A stretch of 64,000 bases of DNA from Hormiphora californensis (GCA_020137815.1 CM035350.1:9192265-9256264); one strand, 5' to 3'; positions 23,201 through 38,598 are shown, counted from the stretch's first letter. The notes: generated from the letters alone by a model not told the origin. Numbers and translations: made by a program.

Positions 23201-23233
23201 GGTATTCTGGATCGATTTAAATCTAAAGACTGA
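17206..23233 (+). CDS. WDR46: WD-repeat ribosome biogenesis protein WDR46 (UTP7/BING4)
   Basis: A nucleolar scaffold of the small-subunit processome. Exons 17206-17403, 17507-17664, 17864-18011, 18499-18730, 18823-19088, 19200-19350, 19468-19562, 22809-22957 and 23077-23233 add up to 517 residues with consistent phases. Diagnostic stretches: basic N-terminus, [104 protein letters not shown] and [16 protein letters not shown]; the C-terminus ends EPGILDRFK as in relatives. Intron 7 (19563-22808) is filled by an array of decoy acceptors; only the last acceptor keeps the frame open. Confidence 0.95.
18036..18135. mobile_element. hAT-type MITE, copy 2, in WDR46 intron 3
   Basis: Same family as 15955-16063 but opposite orientation; starts CAGGAACCGACCGAAACAAG and ends in ATTCCTG. 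Flanking ATATGGGA (18028-18035) and ATGTGGGA (18136-18143) match at 7 of 8 positions, an ageing target duplication. It begins only 24 bases after the exon 3 donor. Confidence 0.85.
19351..19440 (+). repeat. Donor-proximal triplication in WDR46 intron 6
   Basis: Directly after the donor at 19351 (GTACTGCTCC), the unit TTCATAAAGACAGCTGTTAC plus TCC (variant TTTATAAAG) occurs three times in tandem. Confidence 0.8.
19657..22808 (+). repeat. 46-copy array of a 69-bp splice-acceptor module in WDR46
   Basis: The unit consists of the first 35 bases of exon 8 (ATCCAACCAGAGTTGATATC...GGCAA), then TATCTCCCCCTAACACCTCA and TCCCTCTCCCTCAG. It therefore carries a branch-point-like CTAAC about 20 bases before a pyrimidine tract and CAG. 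Period is 69 (for example starts at 20343 and 20412); about nine units are 67 bp (CCTCGCCTCTCCCTCAG) and one is four bases short. Unit counting by length gives 46 copies before the functional one at 22809. Splicing to any decoy would add [15 protein letters not shown] and then TAA. Because 69 is divisible by 3, long false reading frames run through on both strands. Confidence 0.95.
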
Positions 23234-23321
23234 TTATTTTCACATATTAATCCCAATTTATTTTATTTATACCCCCAATATCACCCGATTTGTTTATTAT
23301 ACCCAGCCACACTGTTGGTTT

Positions 23322-23370
23322 CTGTCTGGCGACCCGATCTGGGCGCACTGTCAAAACGGGGTCGCCACAC
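23322..23370. mobile_element. Short inverted-repeat element, family copy 1
   Basis: CTGTCTGGCGACCCGATCTG...GGGTCGCCACAC lies just after the WDR46 stop. It matches, in reverse orientation, the elements at 34155-34213 and 43888-43963 (shared blocks CAGTGCGC.CAGAT.GGGT and GCCAGACA). Confidence 0.55.
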
Positions 23371-23720
23371 TACAGTGGTTGATGGTTTATAGTTTTATCA
23401 GCTTGAGCGGGTCTCGCTTGCTGGATGTGGGACTTTGTTGGGCTGTTGTGCAACGTAGTAATCTATTATTTAGTGGTATACCGTACATGCATTAATTTGG
23501 AGGGAGAGTCAAGTTTTTTTCTGACACCCTGTATATTTTAGTAGAATTTTCAGGTGTTACATCGAGTATTATATTTGTAAGTGTGTGTGTGTGTGCGTTT
23601 GACAAGATTGGTATGTTTACATCAAGAGAACATTTCATTTACAACACCCCGTAACAATCGTATTTTAACTTATTTACAAGAATTTAACAAACAATTAATT
23701 AGATTTAATTAACATCCTTT

Positions 23721-25363
23721 CTAGCTCTTACAACACTTGTTACAGTCAAGACGCCAGACGTAGTTTCCGCTCGTTCCCTTGGTGTGGTTTACCTCAACTG
23801 AAAGAGACAGATAATTATGGATTCAGTTACTCAGATCTACTGGGTTAGAAATCATATTTGACAGTAGTAAGCTATGTGTTGTTGTGATTTAACCCCCCCC
23901 CCCCCCCCCACCTTCATTTAAAATCATAATTACCATTCAGGGCGATGAATCTCCTCAGGTTGGGATCAATGTTCTTTCCGTCCTTTCCGAGAGCGAGGTT
24001 GGCAGAGTGACCCTCGACCCAGAACCACTTGTTCATAGGGGCACACTTGGCGTTACTCTTACACTTGGCAGTGGTGGACTTGGCAGGGGCAGCTGACACA
24101 GGGGAAGGTATTAAATGGGTGCACACTTGGCGTTACTCTTACACTTGGCAGTGGTGGACTTGGCAGGGGCAGCTGACACAGGGGAAGGTATTAAATGGGT
24201 GCACACTTGGCGTTACTCTTACACTTGGCAGTGGTGGACTTGGCAGGGGCAGCTGACACAGGGGAAGGTATTAAATGGGGGCACACTTGGCGTTACTCTT
24301 ACACTTGGCAGTGGTGGACTTGGCAGGGGCAGCTGACACAGGGGAAGGTATTAAATGGGTGCACACTTGGCGTTACTCTTACACTTGGCAGTGGTGGACT
24401 TGGCAGGGGCAGCTGACACAGGGGAAGGTATTAAATGGGTGCACACTTGGCGTTACTCTTACACTTGGCAGTGGTGGACTTGGCAGGGGCAGCTGACACA
24501 GGGGAAGGTATTAAATGGGGGCACACTTGGCGTTACACTTGGCAGTGGTGGACTTGGCAGGGGCAGCTGATAGGGGAAGGGAAGGTAATGGGAAAACAGA
24601 CAATCAGACAGGCAAACAAAGAAACAATTTAACAGACAGACATGACAGACATTCTTATCTTCTTGTCTGACAGATATAAATTAATGTATTAACATTGTAT
24701 ACTCACTCCAGATGTTGTAAAGGATGAATTTCTCATCTCCCCTGACGTACTGTACCCGTAGGGGTGTGTGGGTGAATCCTCCTATTTTAATTGGCCAGTT
24801 ACCTCCTGCTTTGCTCATCAACTGCAACAGGTAATTTGTTGTTGGAAAGGTGTGTTATTATTTCAGCCAAATACCCATAAAACGTATAACTGCGTTTCTG
24901 GCAGCGCTTTGGAGGGGGGAATGGCCACCTTTGCGCTTGCCAGCGCAGTGATTGGGAAATGGTAGTTAAACTTTATTAGGGTTCCAGTTAAACTTTATTA
25001 GGGCTCCAGCTGGGTGTGTGTGGGAGGAGAATTAGAGATTTAGACTTTAGAGAGTGATGGGAATTGGGAGGAGTCGGGAGTCGAGATCATCGGATGGTCA
25101 AACTGATAATGATCTTATAATGAAGGGCGAGGGATGAAGTATGGGATCATTACTTCGAGCTCTTCTGGAGCCCTTCCAATTTCCCATACCATGATCCTCC
25201 TCCCTTTTTGAAAACCAGACCCCCCCCCCCCACAAATAGATATGACCTCAAGATTTAGCGTCCTACTGTGAGACCCGACCTAGATGTTTTAGGCCGGGTC
25301 TAGTTGATCCACTCTGAGATATTGCATCACTTATACAGGAAGTGTCACCATAAGCCCTTTCTG

Positions 25364-25447
<84 letters not shown>

Positions 25448-25706
25448 ACCTGAATATCACGGATGACGGGTGTTCCGGGAGTGTAGAGACAGTCGGCGCT
25501 GGCAGACGCCACTGAAACAAATAAATAATAATATAAAAGAAGGAGGGGTTTGTTAGTATTAGCTGGACAAGAATAGACAAGGGAGAGATATCTTTTCAAA
25601 CTTATTGAATAGTAAAGGTATTAAAAACTATAATAATGCCTACAGGGTGAATGAAAAAGGAGTGACAATTACCGAAAGATGCAAGAAGGACGAGGAGTAT
25701 AGCCAT
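23721..25706 (-). CDS. Small secreted protein of unknown function
   Basis: Five exons on the - strand: 25706-25673, 25511-25450, 24821-24707, 24092-23934, 23797-23721, giving 148 residues. It begins MAILLVLLASFVASASADCL, a clear signal peptide with likely cleavage after ASA. The mature part has a Cys near the N-terminus, KCKSNAKCAP in the middle and a DCNKCCKS end, so six cysteines in total; aromatic segments KWFWVEGHSANLAL and YVWRL; no membrane span. I do not recognise the family. Possible disulphide-linked extracellular or lectin-like protein, but that is a guess. Intron 3 ends in an 80-bp acceptor array. Unlike its neighbours it has no acceptor-like site just before the ATG. Confidence 0.75.
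24040..24592 (-). repeat. Seven-copy 80-bp acceptor-plus-exon array in the secreted-protein gene
   Basis: GCACACTTGGCGTTACTCTT starts at 24040, 24120, 24200, 24280, 24360, 24440 and 24520 (last copy deleted by six bases). Read on the - strand each unit is 28 bases of intron tail ending CTTCCCCTGTGTCAG plus the first ~52 bases of exon 4. Only the copy nearest the exon body (acceptor at 24093) reads on; the others reach GCACCCATTTAA, an in-frame stop. Confidence 0.93.
25364..25445. repeat. (CT)n microsatellite in intron 1-2 of the secreted-protein gene
   Basis: Uninterrupted CT dinucleotides of about 80 bases, just inside the donor after exon 2 of the - strand gene. Confidence 0.95.
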
Positions 25707-26429
25707 TATTAAATTACGTAATTGGTCCAACACAGATATAAGGAGGGTATGTAACGAAAAAAGAGAGATTATAGATAGAGAACGTTTTATCCAGGTAGAG
25801 ACTTTTATGACAACCACAAAAGATAGTGCACCCTCTCTATCCCTCCCTTCTCCTCTCTCCTTTTCTCACCCTTTCTCTTTTCTTTATCTCTCTATCTCTC
25901 TTCTTATTCTCTCAGCATTAAACATATTCGTGTCGTGTCAACCAGATGAGATTGTATACAACACAACACACACGACACATAAACATATCTGCAGGGATCG
26001 GTAAACTGACCATATCGGGCACGTATGACTCGGTGGAAGGTCTAGGTGAAAGTAGAAGGCATTAGGCAAGGATATAGTTCGGTCTCGGGATTCGAAGTGA
26101 GAAAAGTAAAGTCTGTCATTCGGCATTGTGAGAAAAAAAGAGCCAAGAGGTGAGAGAAATAGAGAGAGCGAGAGAGAGAAAACAGAATGGATGAAAGATG
26201 TATAACAGGAAAATCAGAAATATGTAACACGATTGCAGTAGTCATACGAACACTCAGCTTTACATCCAATTGCACCAGTTTTACTCGATCATCTACCAGT
26301 GTGTGTGATGTCTTGTTTTGTTTGTCGAGCAAGGAGTGTCACGGGCTAGGGGTGAAGGTACTCGATAGAATACTATCGTGATCAGTTCTATGGCCTCATC
26401 ATCAATCTCCCCGATCGTTCTTCAATTCA

Positions 26430-26561
<132 letters not shown>

Positions 26562-27429
26562 GAATCTGCAATGTCAGCGCCACCACGTCCCAAACATATA
26601 CCCAGACACCCCCCTATCATGAGTGTGATAAGGGGGGTCATGAATGAGGGGGAAGCCATGCATTGATACACTTTGGTTTTTCTGTTCCCCCTGTGTTGTT
26701 GAGACAGCTTTGTTTTGTTATATGGGCTATCCACCATCGTGTTGTTGACAGTTGTAAACAGAGAGCGTGTGTGTAATTGGGTATCTTAATTGGCCTCCAA
26801 TTAGGCTACCATATAACAGTGCTGCTGCAAAATCTGATCAGAGACGGAGAGAGTGAGATTGAAAAACAATCTAATTACCACTCCTCTTCTCATACTCGCT
26901 GTCTCTCTCTCGCTGTACACTTGTCCCCCATATCCAGGTGGGGGAGTCACATCTTATTTTTCCCAGACTCCACATCCTTCAGTCGTCGGGAGTGTGTATA
27001 TCCTTGCCCCCCCCTGTTAGTTCAGATTGTATCTCGCACCTGTCTCCTTTCTCCTACACGTCCAGTCTACTGTCTTCTACTTCTAGTCTACCTACCTCTA
27101 CTTCTAGTCTCCTGTCTTCTAGACTTTGTTGGACTATAAAATAGTAGGCCTACTATCTCAGTATTCCCATATCGCGGGGCGCCCCTAATGCAATTGGTCG
27201 GCCGGGTTGGTTTATTTTCCAACAACTGTTCATTGCGGGTGTCACCACCTAAAGGCTAAAGACATTGACTTACCTCCTGCTCGTATCCTCCGTCTCTATT
27301 TGTTCTCAGTTCTGCTATCCTTCTCTTTTTATCCGGTGGTCGTTAGTTCACTCACGAACATCTGACTAGGAGAACACACACCCCTGCTGGCACCAGAGCC
27401 TTATTTTATCTTTACCTACCGGCCGTGGA

Positions 27430-27542
<113 letters not shown>

Positions 27543-28149
27543 TGATTTAGACAGCTCATCAGTCCCAATAGACGTGCTGTGAATCCTGTCAAGTCTCTGG
27601 GTTGAGCTCACAGATAATAATCGGAATTGCCTGAGTTTTAAATTGTAATAGAAACCATGCGTCCAGATTTCTCTATTGGTACGAACTGCTTGAGAGTTTG
27701 GCACCTGTAATGGGCGTGTCCTTTGTCTTCCCTAGGCGTTCGAAGCCTCTTCCAGGATCCGGATGTGCCTGGGTTACTGCGGTAGTAAGCAGTGTACCAA
27801 GTCTAGGTTGCTCCTTGGTTTAGACCAGACCTTGCCTTGGTTTTCGGTTGTTGTACTCATGTCGATAAGATGAGTAAGTTTTGGGGGTGAGTTTCAAACC
27901 ATCACTGTATATTCATAGTCTACGGATTTGTTTGAAAGAAGGAGCCGGGTTTGGGGGTTTAAAACACTGACACCGGTGAGCAGCGGTAACGGAAATCCAC
28001 CGCCACATTTGGTTCCGTTCAGTAGATGTGTTATGCCCGTCCCCTTGCAGCTTTTCACACGAACCCGACACTTTCAGTCGTACGGGTTGTATCTATATAA
28101 TATGACTATAGGTGGATCTGGGACAGGTGGCCAGTGTGAAGCATTATGA

Positions 28150-29420
28150 TCACGGGAACTTTCCTCTCTGGAGCGGGGTAGGGACATCCTCGTCCGGAGC
28201 GGGATCAACTATCCTCTCAGGAACAGGGTGTACTACCCTCTCCGGAAACAGGGGCAACTATCCTTGTGGAGCAGGAGTGATACTATCCTCTTGGACGGGG
28301 TAAATTTATCCTCTCATGGAACGGGGTATGGGGTAGACTAATCCTCTCTGGGACGGGGGCAACTATCCTCTTAAGCGGGAGAACCTATCCTCCTGGAACG
28401 GGGTAAACTACTTCTCAGGAACGGGTATGGGTAGACTATCCTTCTCTGTGGACGGGGCAACTATCCTCTGTGAAGCGGGTAAAACATCCTCTCTGGACCG
28501 GGGTAAACTATCCTCTTCGTAACGTGGCTACTACCTCTGTGAAGCTGGGTGTAAACTTCTCTCTGACCGGGGTAAACTATCGTCCGGACCGGGGCTTACT
28601 ATCCTCTGTGAAGGGGTAAAACTAACCTCTCTGGAACGGGGGTAACTATCTTACTCAGGGACTGGGGTATGGGGACTATCCTCTCTGGGACGGGGCAACT
28701 ATCCTCTGTGAAGGGGGAAACTATCCTCCTGGGACGGGTAAACTATCCTCCTCTGGAACGGGGCAACTATCCTCTGTGAAGCCGGGGTAAAACTATCCTC
28801 ATCTGGACCGGGGTAAACTATCCTCGCTGGAACGGGCTACTATCCTCTGTGAAGCGGGGTAACTATCCTCTCTGGACCGGGTAAACTATCGTCTCTGGAC
28901 CGGGGCTACTATCCTCTGTGAAGCGGGTATAAACTATCCTCTTCTGGAACGGGGAAACTACTCTCTCAGGGAGGGGTATGGGGGACTATCCCTCTGGGGA
29001 CGGGGAACTTCCTCTGTAGGGGGGTCGGAAACTATCCTCTTGGGACGGGGTAAACTATCTCTCTGGAAGGGGCAACTATCCTCTGTGAAGCGGGGTAATA
29101 CTATCCTATCTGGACCGGGTAAACTATCTCTCTGAAAGAGGGCTACGATCCTCTGTGAAGCGGGGTAAGCTATCCTCTCTGGACCGGGTAACTTCCTCTC
29201 TGGGACCGGGGCTACTATCCTTGTGAAGCGGGGTAAACTACCCTACTGGATCGAGACCCTATTAATGAAATGGAATTAGGGATTTAGCAGATAGTATCAG
29301 GATGGTTTAGTGGTTTTAGTAAGATAAAAGGGGCAATGGAGGTCCACTAGTAACTACCTCTGTGGAGCGGGTAACTATCCCCTCTGGAACGGGGTTAACT
29401 ATCCTCTAAGTGAACAGGGA
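28150..29420. repeat. Degenerate minisatellite, ~25-28 bp unit
   Basis: Around fifty imperfect units of the type ACTATCCTCTCTGGAACGGG alternating with ACTATCCTCTGTGAAGCGGG. Units differ mainly by single-base gains or losses in GGG, AAA and CTCT runs, which could be decay or sequencing error. Confidence 0.85.
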
Positions 29421-30254
29421 ATTGGAAGGGGTTGGTGGTTAGTAATAGTATCAGGATGGGTTAGGGGTTAGTAGATAAATGGGCATTGGAGGTCCACAGG
29501 TGGCTGGAATGGTGCCTGTTTCCACGGAGTAACCTAAGCCAGGAAGGCGGGGGGTAGACATAGTAGTTGGCGATGATACACTGTGGGCGCGCCTAGCCAA
29601 GAAATCTTTTTGGTTTTTTGTTATTTTTATGATTTTTTTTCCGTATTTTTGATACACAGCCACGCTTAGCCACGGCCCACAACTGCCTGAAAATCGAATC
29701 AATGGGGGAAAAAAAGGGGATGGGGAAAAGGTACTCCTGTGACCCTGTGCCCGGGGAAAACCGATAGGTAGGTGGTGGCAGGGGACAATCTCTCCTCTCT
29801 CGTCTCTCTCTCCTCTCCTCTGACTCCTCTCTCTGCCTCCCTCTCCTCTTCTTCTCTACTCTTCTCTCTCTCTTTCATCTCTCTTCTCTCTTCTCTCTTC
29901 TCTCCTCTCTCTGCCTCCCTCTCTCCCTCTCCATTTATAAAGTATAAAATGCGAGGTAAATGTCTTCTGGAGACGGTATCCCACAAAAGTTTTGTGACAC
30001 GTTTCGGGATATCTACCTGCCAAGGATATAGGAAAACAAGGCATTGGAAGAATATTTTGGAAATAATGAGATTGGAAAATTATTATGCAGTCTACCATGC
30101 CGGAATATTAAAACTAATAAAGGGACCGGAGACAGGGCCTCCCGATTATTTGCAGAAGTACTATAGCTCATGGACGTCAGTAGGGCTGCTTCTATACAGT
30201 AGTCACTACCGGGCAGTGAGAGAGAATGCGAAAGAGAGAATGCGAAAGAGAGAG

Positions 30255-30312
<58 letters not shown>

Positions 30313-30439
30313 AGAAAATGGCATTAAAAAGCAAACAGCTGGACATTTTAAAAGAAAAGTGGCAATGTTTTATAGGTTGTGAGCTGTGAGAGCTTATAGT
30401 GCATCGGCACAGGCTTGAAGGTCATCGCTTAAAGTGAGT

Positions 30440-30504
<65 letters not shown>

Positions 30505-31538
30505 GAGAGAGAGAGAAGAGAGAGGAGAAGAGAGAGGAGAGAGAGAGAGAGAGAGAGCAGTAAAGAAAGAAAGGGGGAAGTGAGCAATGACCATGCTCAT
30601 AAATGCGTCATTTCTGTAAATAATTCAGGCAGCACCAGCGGATAAAGCTATGGAGGGAGGCTGCAAAATAAGAGCAAGAAAAGACAGAGGGTGGCAAAGG
30701 AGGAGAGAAAGAGAAGGAGAGATTTGAGAAGGAGAGAAGGGGGCAAGGCAATAACCAATATTACACGATGAATATTTATAGGACATCAATATGCCGAATA
30801 CGGCTGAATGAATGAGAATGAAAATGAAAAGAAAATTGGTCGAGCGAACATCTAGAGTAAAGAAAGGCCGGCAATTTTTCTTTTGAAAAGCAGCGTTTTA
30901 TATCAGCTTCAATAAATTTAATTTCCCATGATAACTTAATTTCATATTACAATGTAAATCTCAGGCAATTCCGATTATTATCTGTGAGCTAAATCAAACG
31001 CAATTTTTTCCCGCGAGTAAAAATAAAATTAAAAAAACTTTTAAGGGATTTATTACTTTATTACTTTATTGTAGTGTGAATATATCCCAATTTTCCCGCA
31101 GCTGCTACTAGCATAATAACTGGTCCCTGTCAGTAACTAAGTTACCCCTCCCCCTTGCCAGCGCGGGAAGAGATTATTTCGTAACCAACTGTCCCAGTTA
31201 GGTTGTTATAAGGTGAGCCGATTGCCCCGTGGCCGTGTCTTCCCACCCTCCTACCCTGATCCCGGTCCCGAGATTCTGGAATGCACCACTCTAATTCGTA
31301 AGTAATGGGGAATGGAAGGAAACAATAAGCTCGATCGATAATATTCATCATCCGTTTAAAAAGGGTGATAATTGATATTCCTTTTTATTGCAGCCGCTCC
31401 GTTTATCTTTAACCTACAAAGTAGAAAGAATTTAAAACGTTACCGATAACATTTTATTTGGTCGCCCTAATCTCTCGTACCGGTACAGAAAAAAAGAAAG
31501 TGAATCCGATAACACCACGATATATATTCTCCCACCAG

Positions 31539-35186
<3,648 letters not shown>

Positions 35187-37270
35187 TTATAGAATGTTTA
35201 CTATGAAAGGAGTTCTAGAATAAGATGATACAGCTGGTAGAGAGAAACTCAGAAAGATATATTTAGAGAACGAGAACGATTTAAAAGGTAGAGAGATTGT
35301 AAATTAAGTTTTTAATCGACTTTCAAATTTATTTATATCCATTTCACACAGAGACATAAGTTATTGTTTTCCACTAATTATAATCCCCTAATATATAGCT
35401 GATATTAATCCGCCCATCAGTGTAGTAGTAAATTAGCTCTTTTCAGAGGCAGAGATAGGTAGAATTATTTGATTTAGAGTGTCCTACAAGAGACAGTGTA
35501 TTCTTTGGAGGTATATTTGTAGACGGAGTGTTAATGTGTATGCTCGCAATTTCTTTCAGTACTCCAACAACAATGGGTACAAACAGTAAATACAGTTTAT
35601 TTAATATTTCCCCCTCCGTGACTGAACCTCCCGGTGACGCCCTCCCGCCCCCTACTACAGCTCTCAGTCACCCAGCTCCCTCAGTCACCCAGCTCCCTCA
35701 GTCACCCAGCTCCCTGAGTCACCCAGCTCTCTCAGTCACCCAGCTCCCTCCGTCACCCTCCTCCCTCAGTCACTCAGCTCCCTCAGTCACCCAGCTCCCT
35801 CAGTCATCCTCCTCCCTCAGTCACCCAGCTCCCTCAGTCACCCTCCTCCCTCAGTCACCCTCCTCCTTCAGTCACCCAGCTCCCTCAGTCACCTAGCTCC
35901 CACAGTCACCCAACTCCCTCAGTCACCCAGCTCCCTCAGTCACCCAGCTCCCTCAGTCACCCAGCTCCCACAGTCACCCAACTCCCTCAGTCACCCTCCT
36001 CCCTCAGTCAGCCAGCTCCCTCAGCCACCCACCTCCCTCAGTCAGCCAGCTCGCTCAGCCACCCAGCTCGCTCAGTCACCCACCTCCCTCAGTCAGCCAG
36101 CTCCCTCAGTCAACCTCCTCCCTCAGTCACCCAGCTCCCTCAGTCACCCAGCTCCCTCAGTCACCCAGCTCTCTCAGTCACCCAGCTCCCTCAGTCACCC
36201 AGCTCCCTCAGTCACCCAGCTCCCTCAGTCACCCTCCTCCCTCAGTCACCCAGCTCCCTCAGTCACCCTCCTCCCTCCGTCACCCAGCTCCCTCAGCCAC
36301 CCAGCTCCCTCAGTCACCCAGCTCCCTCAGTCACCCAGCTCCCTGAGTTACCCAGCTCCCTCAGTCACCCTCCCGTGACTACTTAACTGTCCTTTCCAAT
36401 ACAGCTTATCAGGAAGAAAATACTGATCGGATTGGCGTCAAGAAAGTGATTTGGTACGCTACCATACAAATGTTTGTCAGAGCTGATGCACATTCCCTTA
36501 ATGGTATAAACAGGGTAACTTGAAGTTACTTCCCCTCCCCTAATACTCTATAACAGTTTACTTTACAACTGCCCCCCCCCCTCACATATATATTTTAAAT
36601 TATACAAATTAAAAACAACGGAAGTTTTTAAGGTCTATATTTTTCCAAAATATTTCAACGAACCACCCCCTACCAGGTACGTTTCACTCTGGGTAATCAT
36701 TGCCCTTATTCGTACTGGGAACCTAACTACAAAGTAACTTAGAACTGGGAGATGGATCAGAGGACACTGGAAGTGGATGCTGTAAGTGTGTTTGTCTGTG
36801 TTTGTCCGTAGCTATTCAGTCAGTATATTTCGCAGTGCAATGTTTCAAAACTCTCATTGCGACGATGCATCATTCCTTGCGTTCACCACCACGTCCCTTG
36901 AGTCAATCAGAATTGGAAATACCATTACAGTTTGTGGTAAAATTTTGATAAGAAGAAATGTTATTACAATACAATTCAATTGCAATGCATCACTCAAACA
37001 TTCTTGAGAACATATCTCAAATCAATAATTGTCTTCTGCATTCATAAATCTGGTCCCTGTCGTGTAGATTTGATGGGAAAATCATTTTACTTAGAAGGTT
37101 TTATTCGAACATTTCTAAGAAAACCCACGAAGCTAGCTCCCAGATAAAATTAAGAGCATCCAGGGTCCCAAATAAAGGGATCTACCCTCTCTACCGTAAT
37201 CTGCTCCCACCAAGTCTTGTTGAGTAACTCAGCAAACCAAGTCGCTGTCAGTTTGAACACTCGATCCTGG
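35187..37270. other. Intergenic interval between CUB gene and GPCR
   Basis: Contains AT-rich 3' flank, the 35640-36380 minisatellite and about 850 bases after it in which I see no convincing gene. A stretch at 36406-36510 after a good acceptor-like TTTCCAATACAG is open for about 38 codons but matches nothing I know. The two bounding genes are convergent, so only 3' ends are expected here. Confidence 0.5.
35660..36380. repeat. Minisatellite of CTCCCTCAGTCACCCAG units
   Basis: About forty copies of a 17-bp unit (variants CTCCTCCCTCAGTCACC, AGCTCCCACAGTCACCC). Each unit ends a short pyrimidine tract in CTCAG, so every copy superficially resembles a 3' splice site. Confidence 0.92.
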
Positions 37271-37271
37271 C

Positions 37272-38360
37272 TCACCTGTCATAAGATAAGTTAACTCTGA
37301 GACGTCTGGCTGGAGGAGGGAGTGCCGGGGGGTCATTGTTGAAACGAACCATTTCAAAACTGCCCCCTGACAAGCTTGAGGTTGAGCTGTAGGTGCCCGT
37401 GCTGGGTCCATTGACAGTCCAGTAAAACCACTCATAACAGTCCAACAGGCGGATAAGAAACCGCACCAGGATACCCCGGACAAACACTTTGAACTCCCTG
37501 TCAATTAGAGCATAGATAAAGGGGTTTAGGACGATGTTAACTGATACCGCATACATTGATATCAACCTGTGTCCAGGGCTAGTCAATATCCCCGCCATTT
37601 GTAAGGACAAACGGGATGTAGGAGATAAGGAAAGCGAGGGAGATGGTGGTAATGATAAGGGTTGCTTTCTTGTACGGTGCACTACCGCTCTTCTTCCGAC
37701 AGTATATCCTCAAATAGCACCAGCAGTCAGACTATTTAGTAGGACAGTCAGGAATACTGGGATGACGATGCTGTAGAATATTAGAATTTTCCGGAGGACC
37801 AACTCGTTCTTCTTGGCCACGCAACACAGCACCTCAGGTACAAAGGTGGTGATTGTCTGGGGGTGGATGTGGTAGAAGGTGTTTAGGAGGACGTCGTGCA
37901 CGAACACTCCCAGTACCACCCACCGGGTGTACCGGGCATTATTGAGGGATCTGGGACTGCCCGGGTTGTGTATAAACCACACCCTGTAGGCGGATAGCAT
38001 CAGGACACAATGGATCTCATTAACTGCGAAGATGGTGGCCACTATCTGGTCCAGGAGACAGAAGGTACTGCCAAAGGTCCAACGTTGGGCAGATAGGGCC
38101 ACAAGGGAGGGAAAGAACTGGAAGATGGTATAGAAAATGTCCGTTATGGCCAAGTTTTGGAGGATTATACGGGAGGTGATATCTATTTTCATCACTTTAG
38201 GGTCTCTGAATCCCAGGAGGACCAGAGCGTTTCCACAAACACCCACAATTAAGATGAGGACGTTGTAGGTTTTCAAAAAGGCCACCCCACCAGGATCGAT
38301 ACCCATATCGGTAAAGTTCACATAGGCAGTCTCTATCTCTGTTTCGTCTGTCAGGAACAT
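37272..38360 (-). pseudogene. Class A (rhodopsin-like) GPCR with two frameshifts
   Basis: The frame opens at 38360 (MFLTDETEIETAYVNFTDMG). TM1 has GNALVL, TM2 NLAITD (conserved Asp), TM3 a Cys before LLDQ and AYR in place of DRY, TM4 RWVVL, TM5 SIVIPVFL. At 37710-37712 the frame ends in TGA within GCTATTTGAGG; one frame over it continues RIYCRKKSG...KATLIITTISLAFLI (TM6) to a stop near 37585, and one frame over again resumes RLISMYAVSVNIVLNPFIYA (TM7 with NPxxY) and runs to the stop at 37272. The second shift falls in a GGGG run. The two shifts are of opposite sign, so a sequencing-error explanation is as likely as a true pseudogene. Ligand unknown. Confidence 0.75.
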
Positions 38361-38545
38361 GGTCTATATCTAGGGATTAGAAAGGGGGATTATAGAACAT
38401 TTCACAGGGAGCAGGGTAGCCAAATAATTTGATAACAAGCTAAAGTATTGTTATAAGCTAAAGTATTGTTTATCAAACTGGTCTAACAAAAGAATATGCA
38501 ATAGGTGTTAGAATTATGATTAGATAGTTTTAACTTGGCTGCAGT

Positions 38546-38598
38546 ACAAGCTGTGCTGCATGGCGACTAGAGTCTAGTCGCCATGCAGCACAGCTTGT
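38546..38598. repeat. Perfect 26-bp-arm palindrome
   Basis: ACAAGCTGTGCTGCATGGCG plus ACTAGA is followed by a single G and then the exact complement. It lies about 190 bases 5' of the GPCR start. Confidence 0.95.

Noticed and set aside
24029-24632. Series of 65-75 residue ORFs starting MGAHLALLLHLAVVDLAG
   Set aside because: Wrong strand of the 80-bp acceptor array of the secreted-protein gene; apparent signal peptide is accidental.
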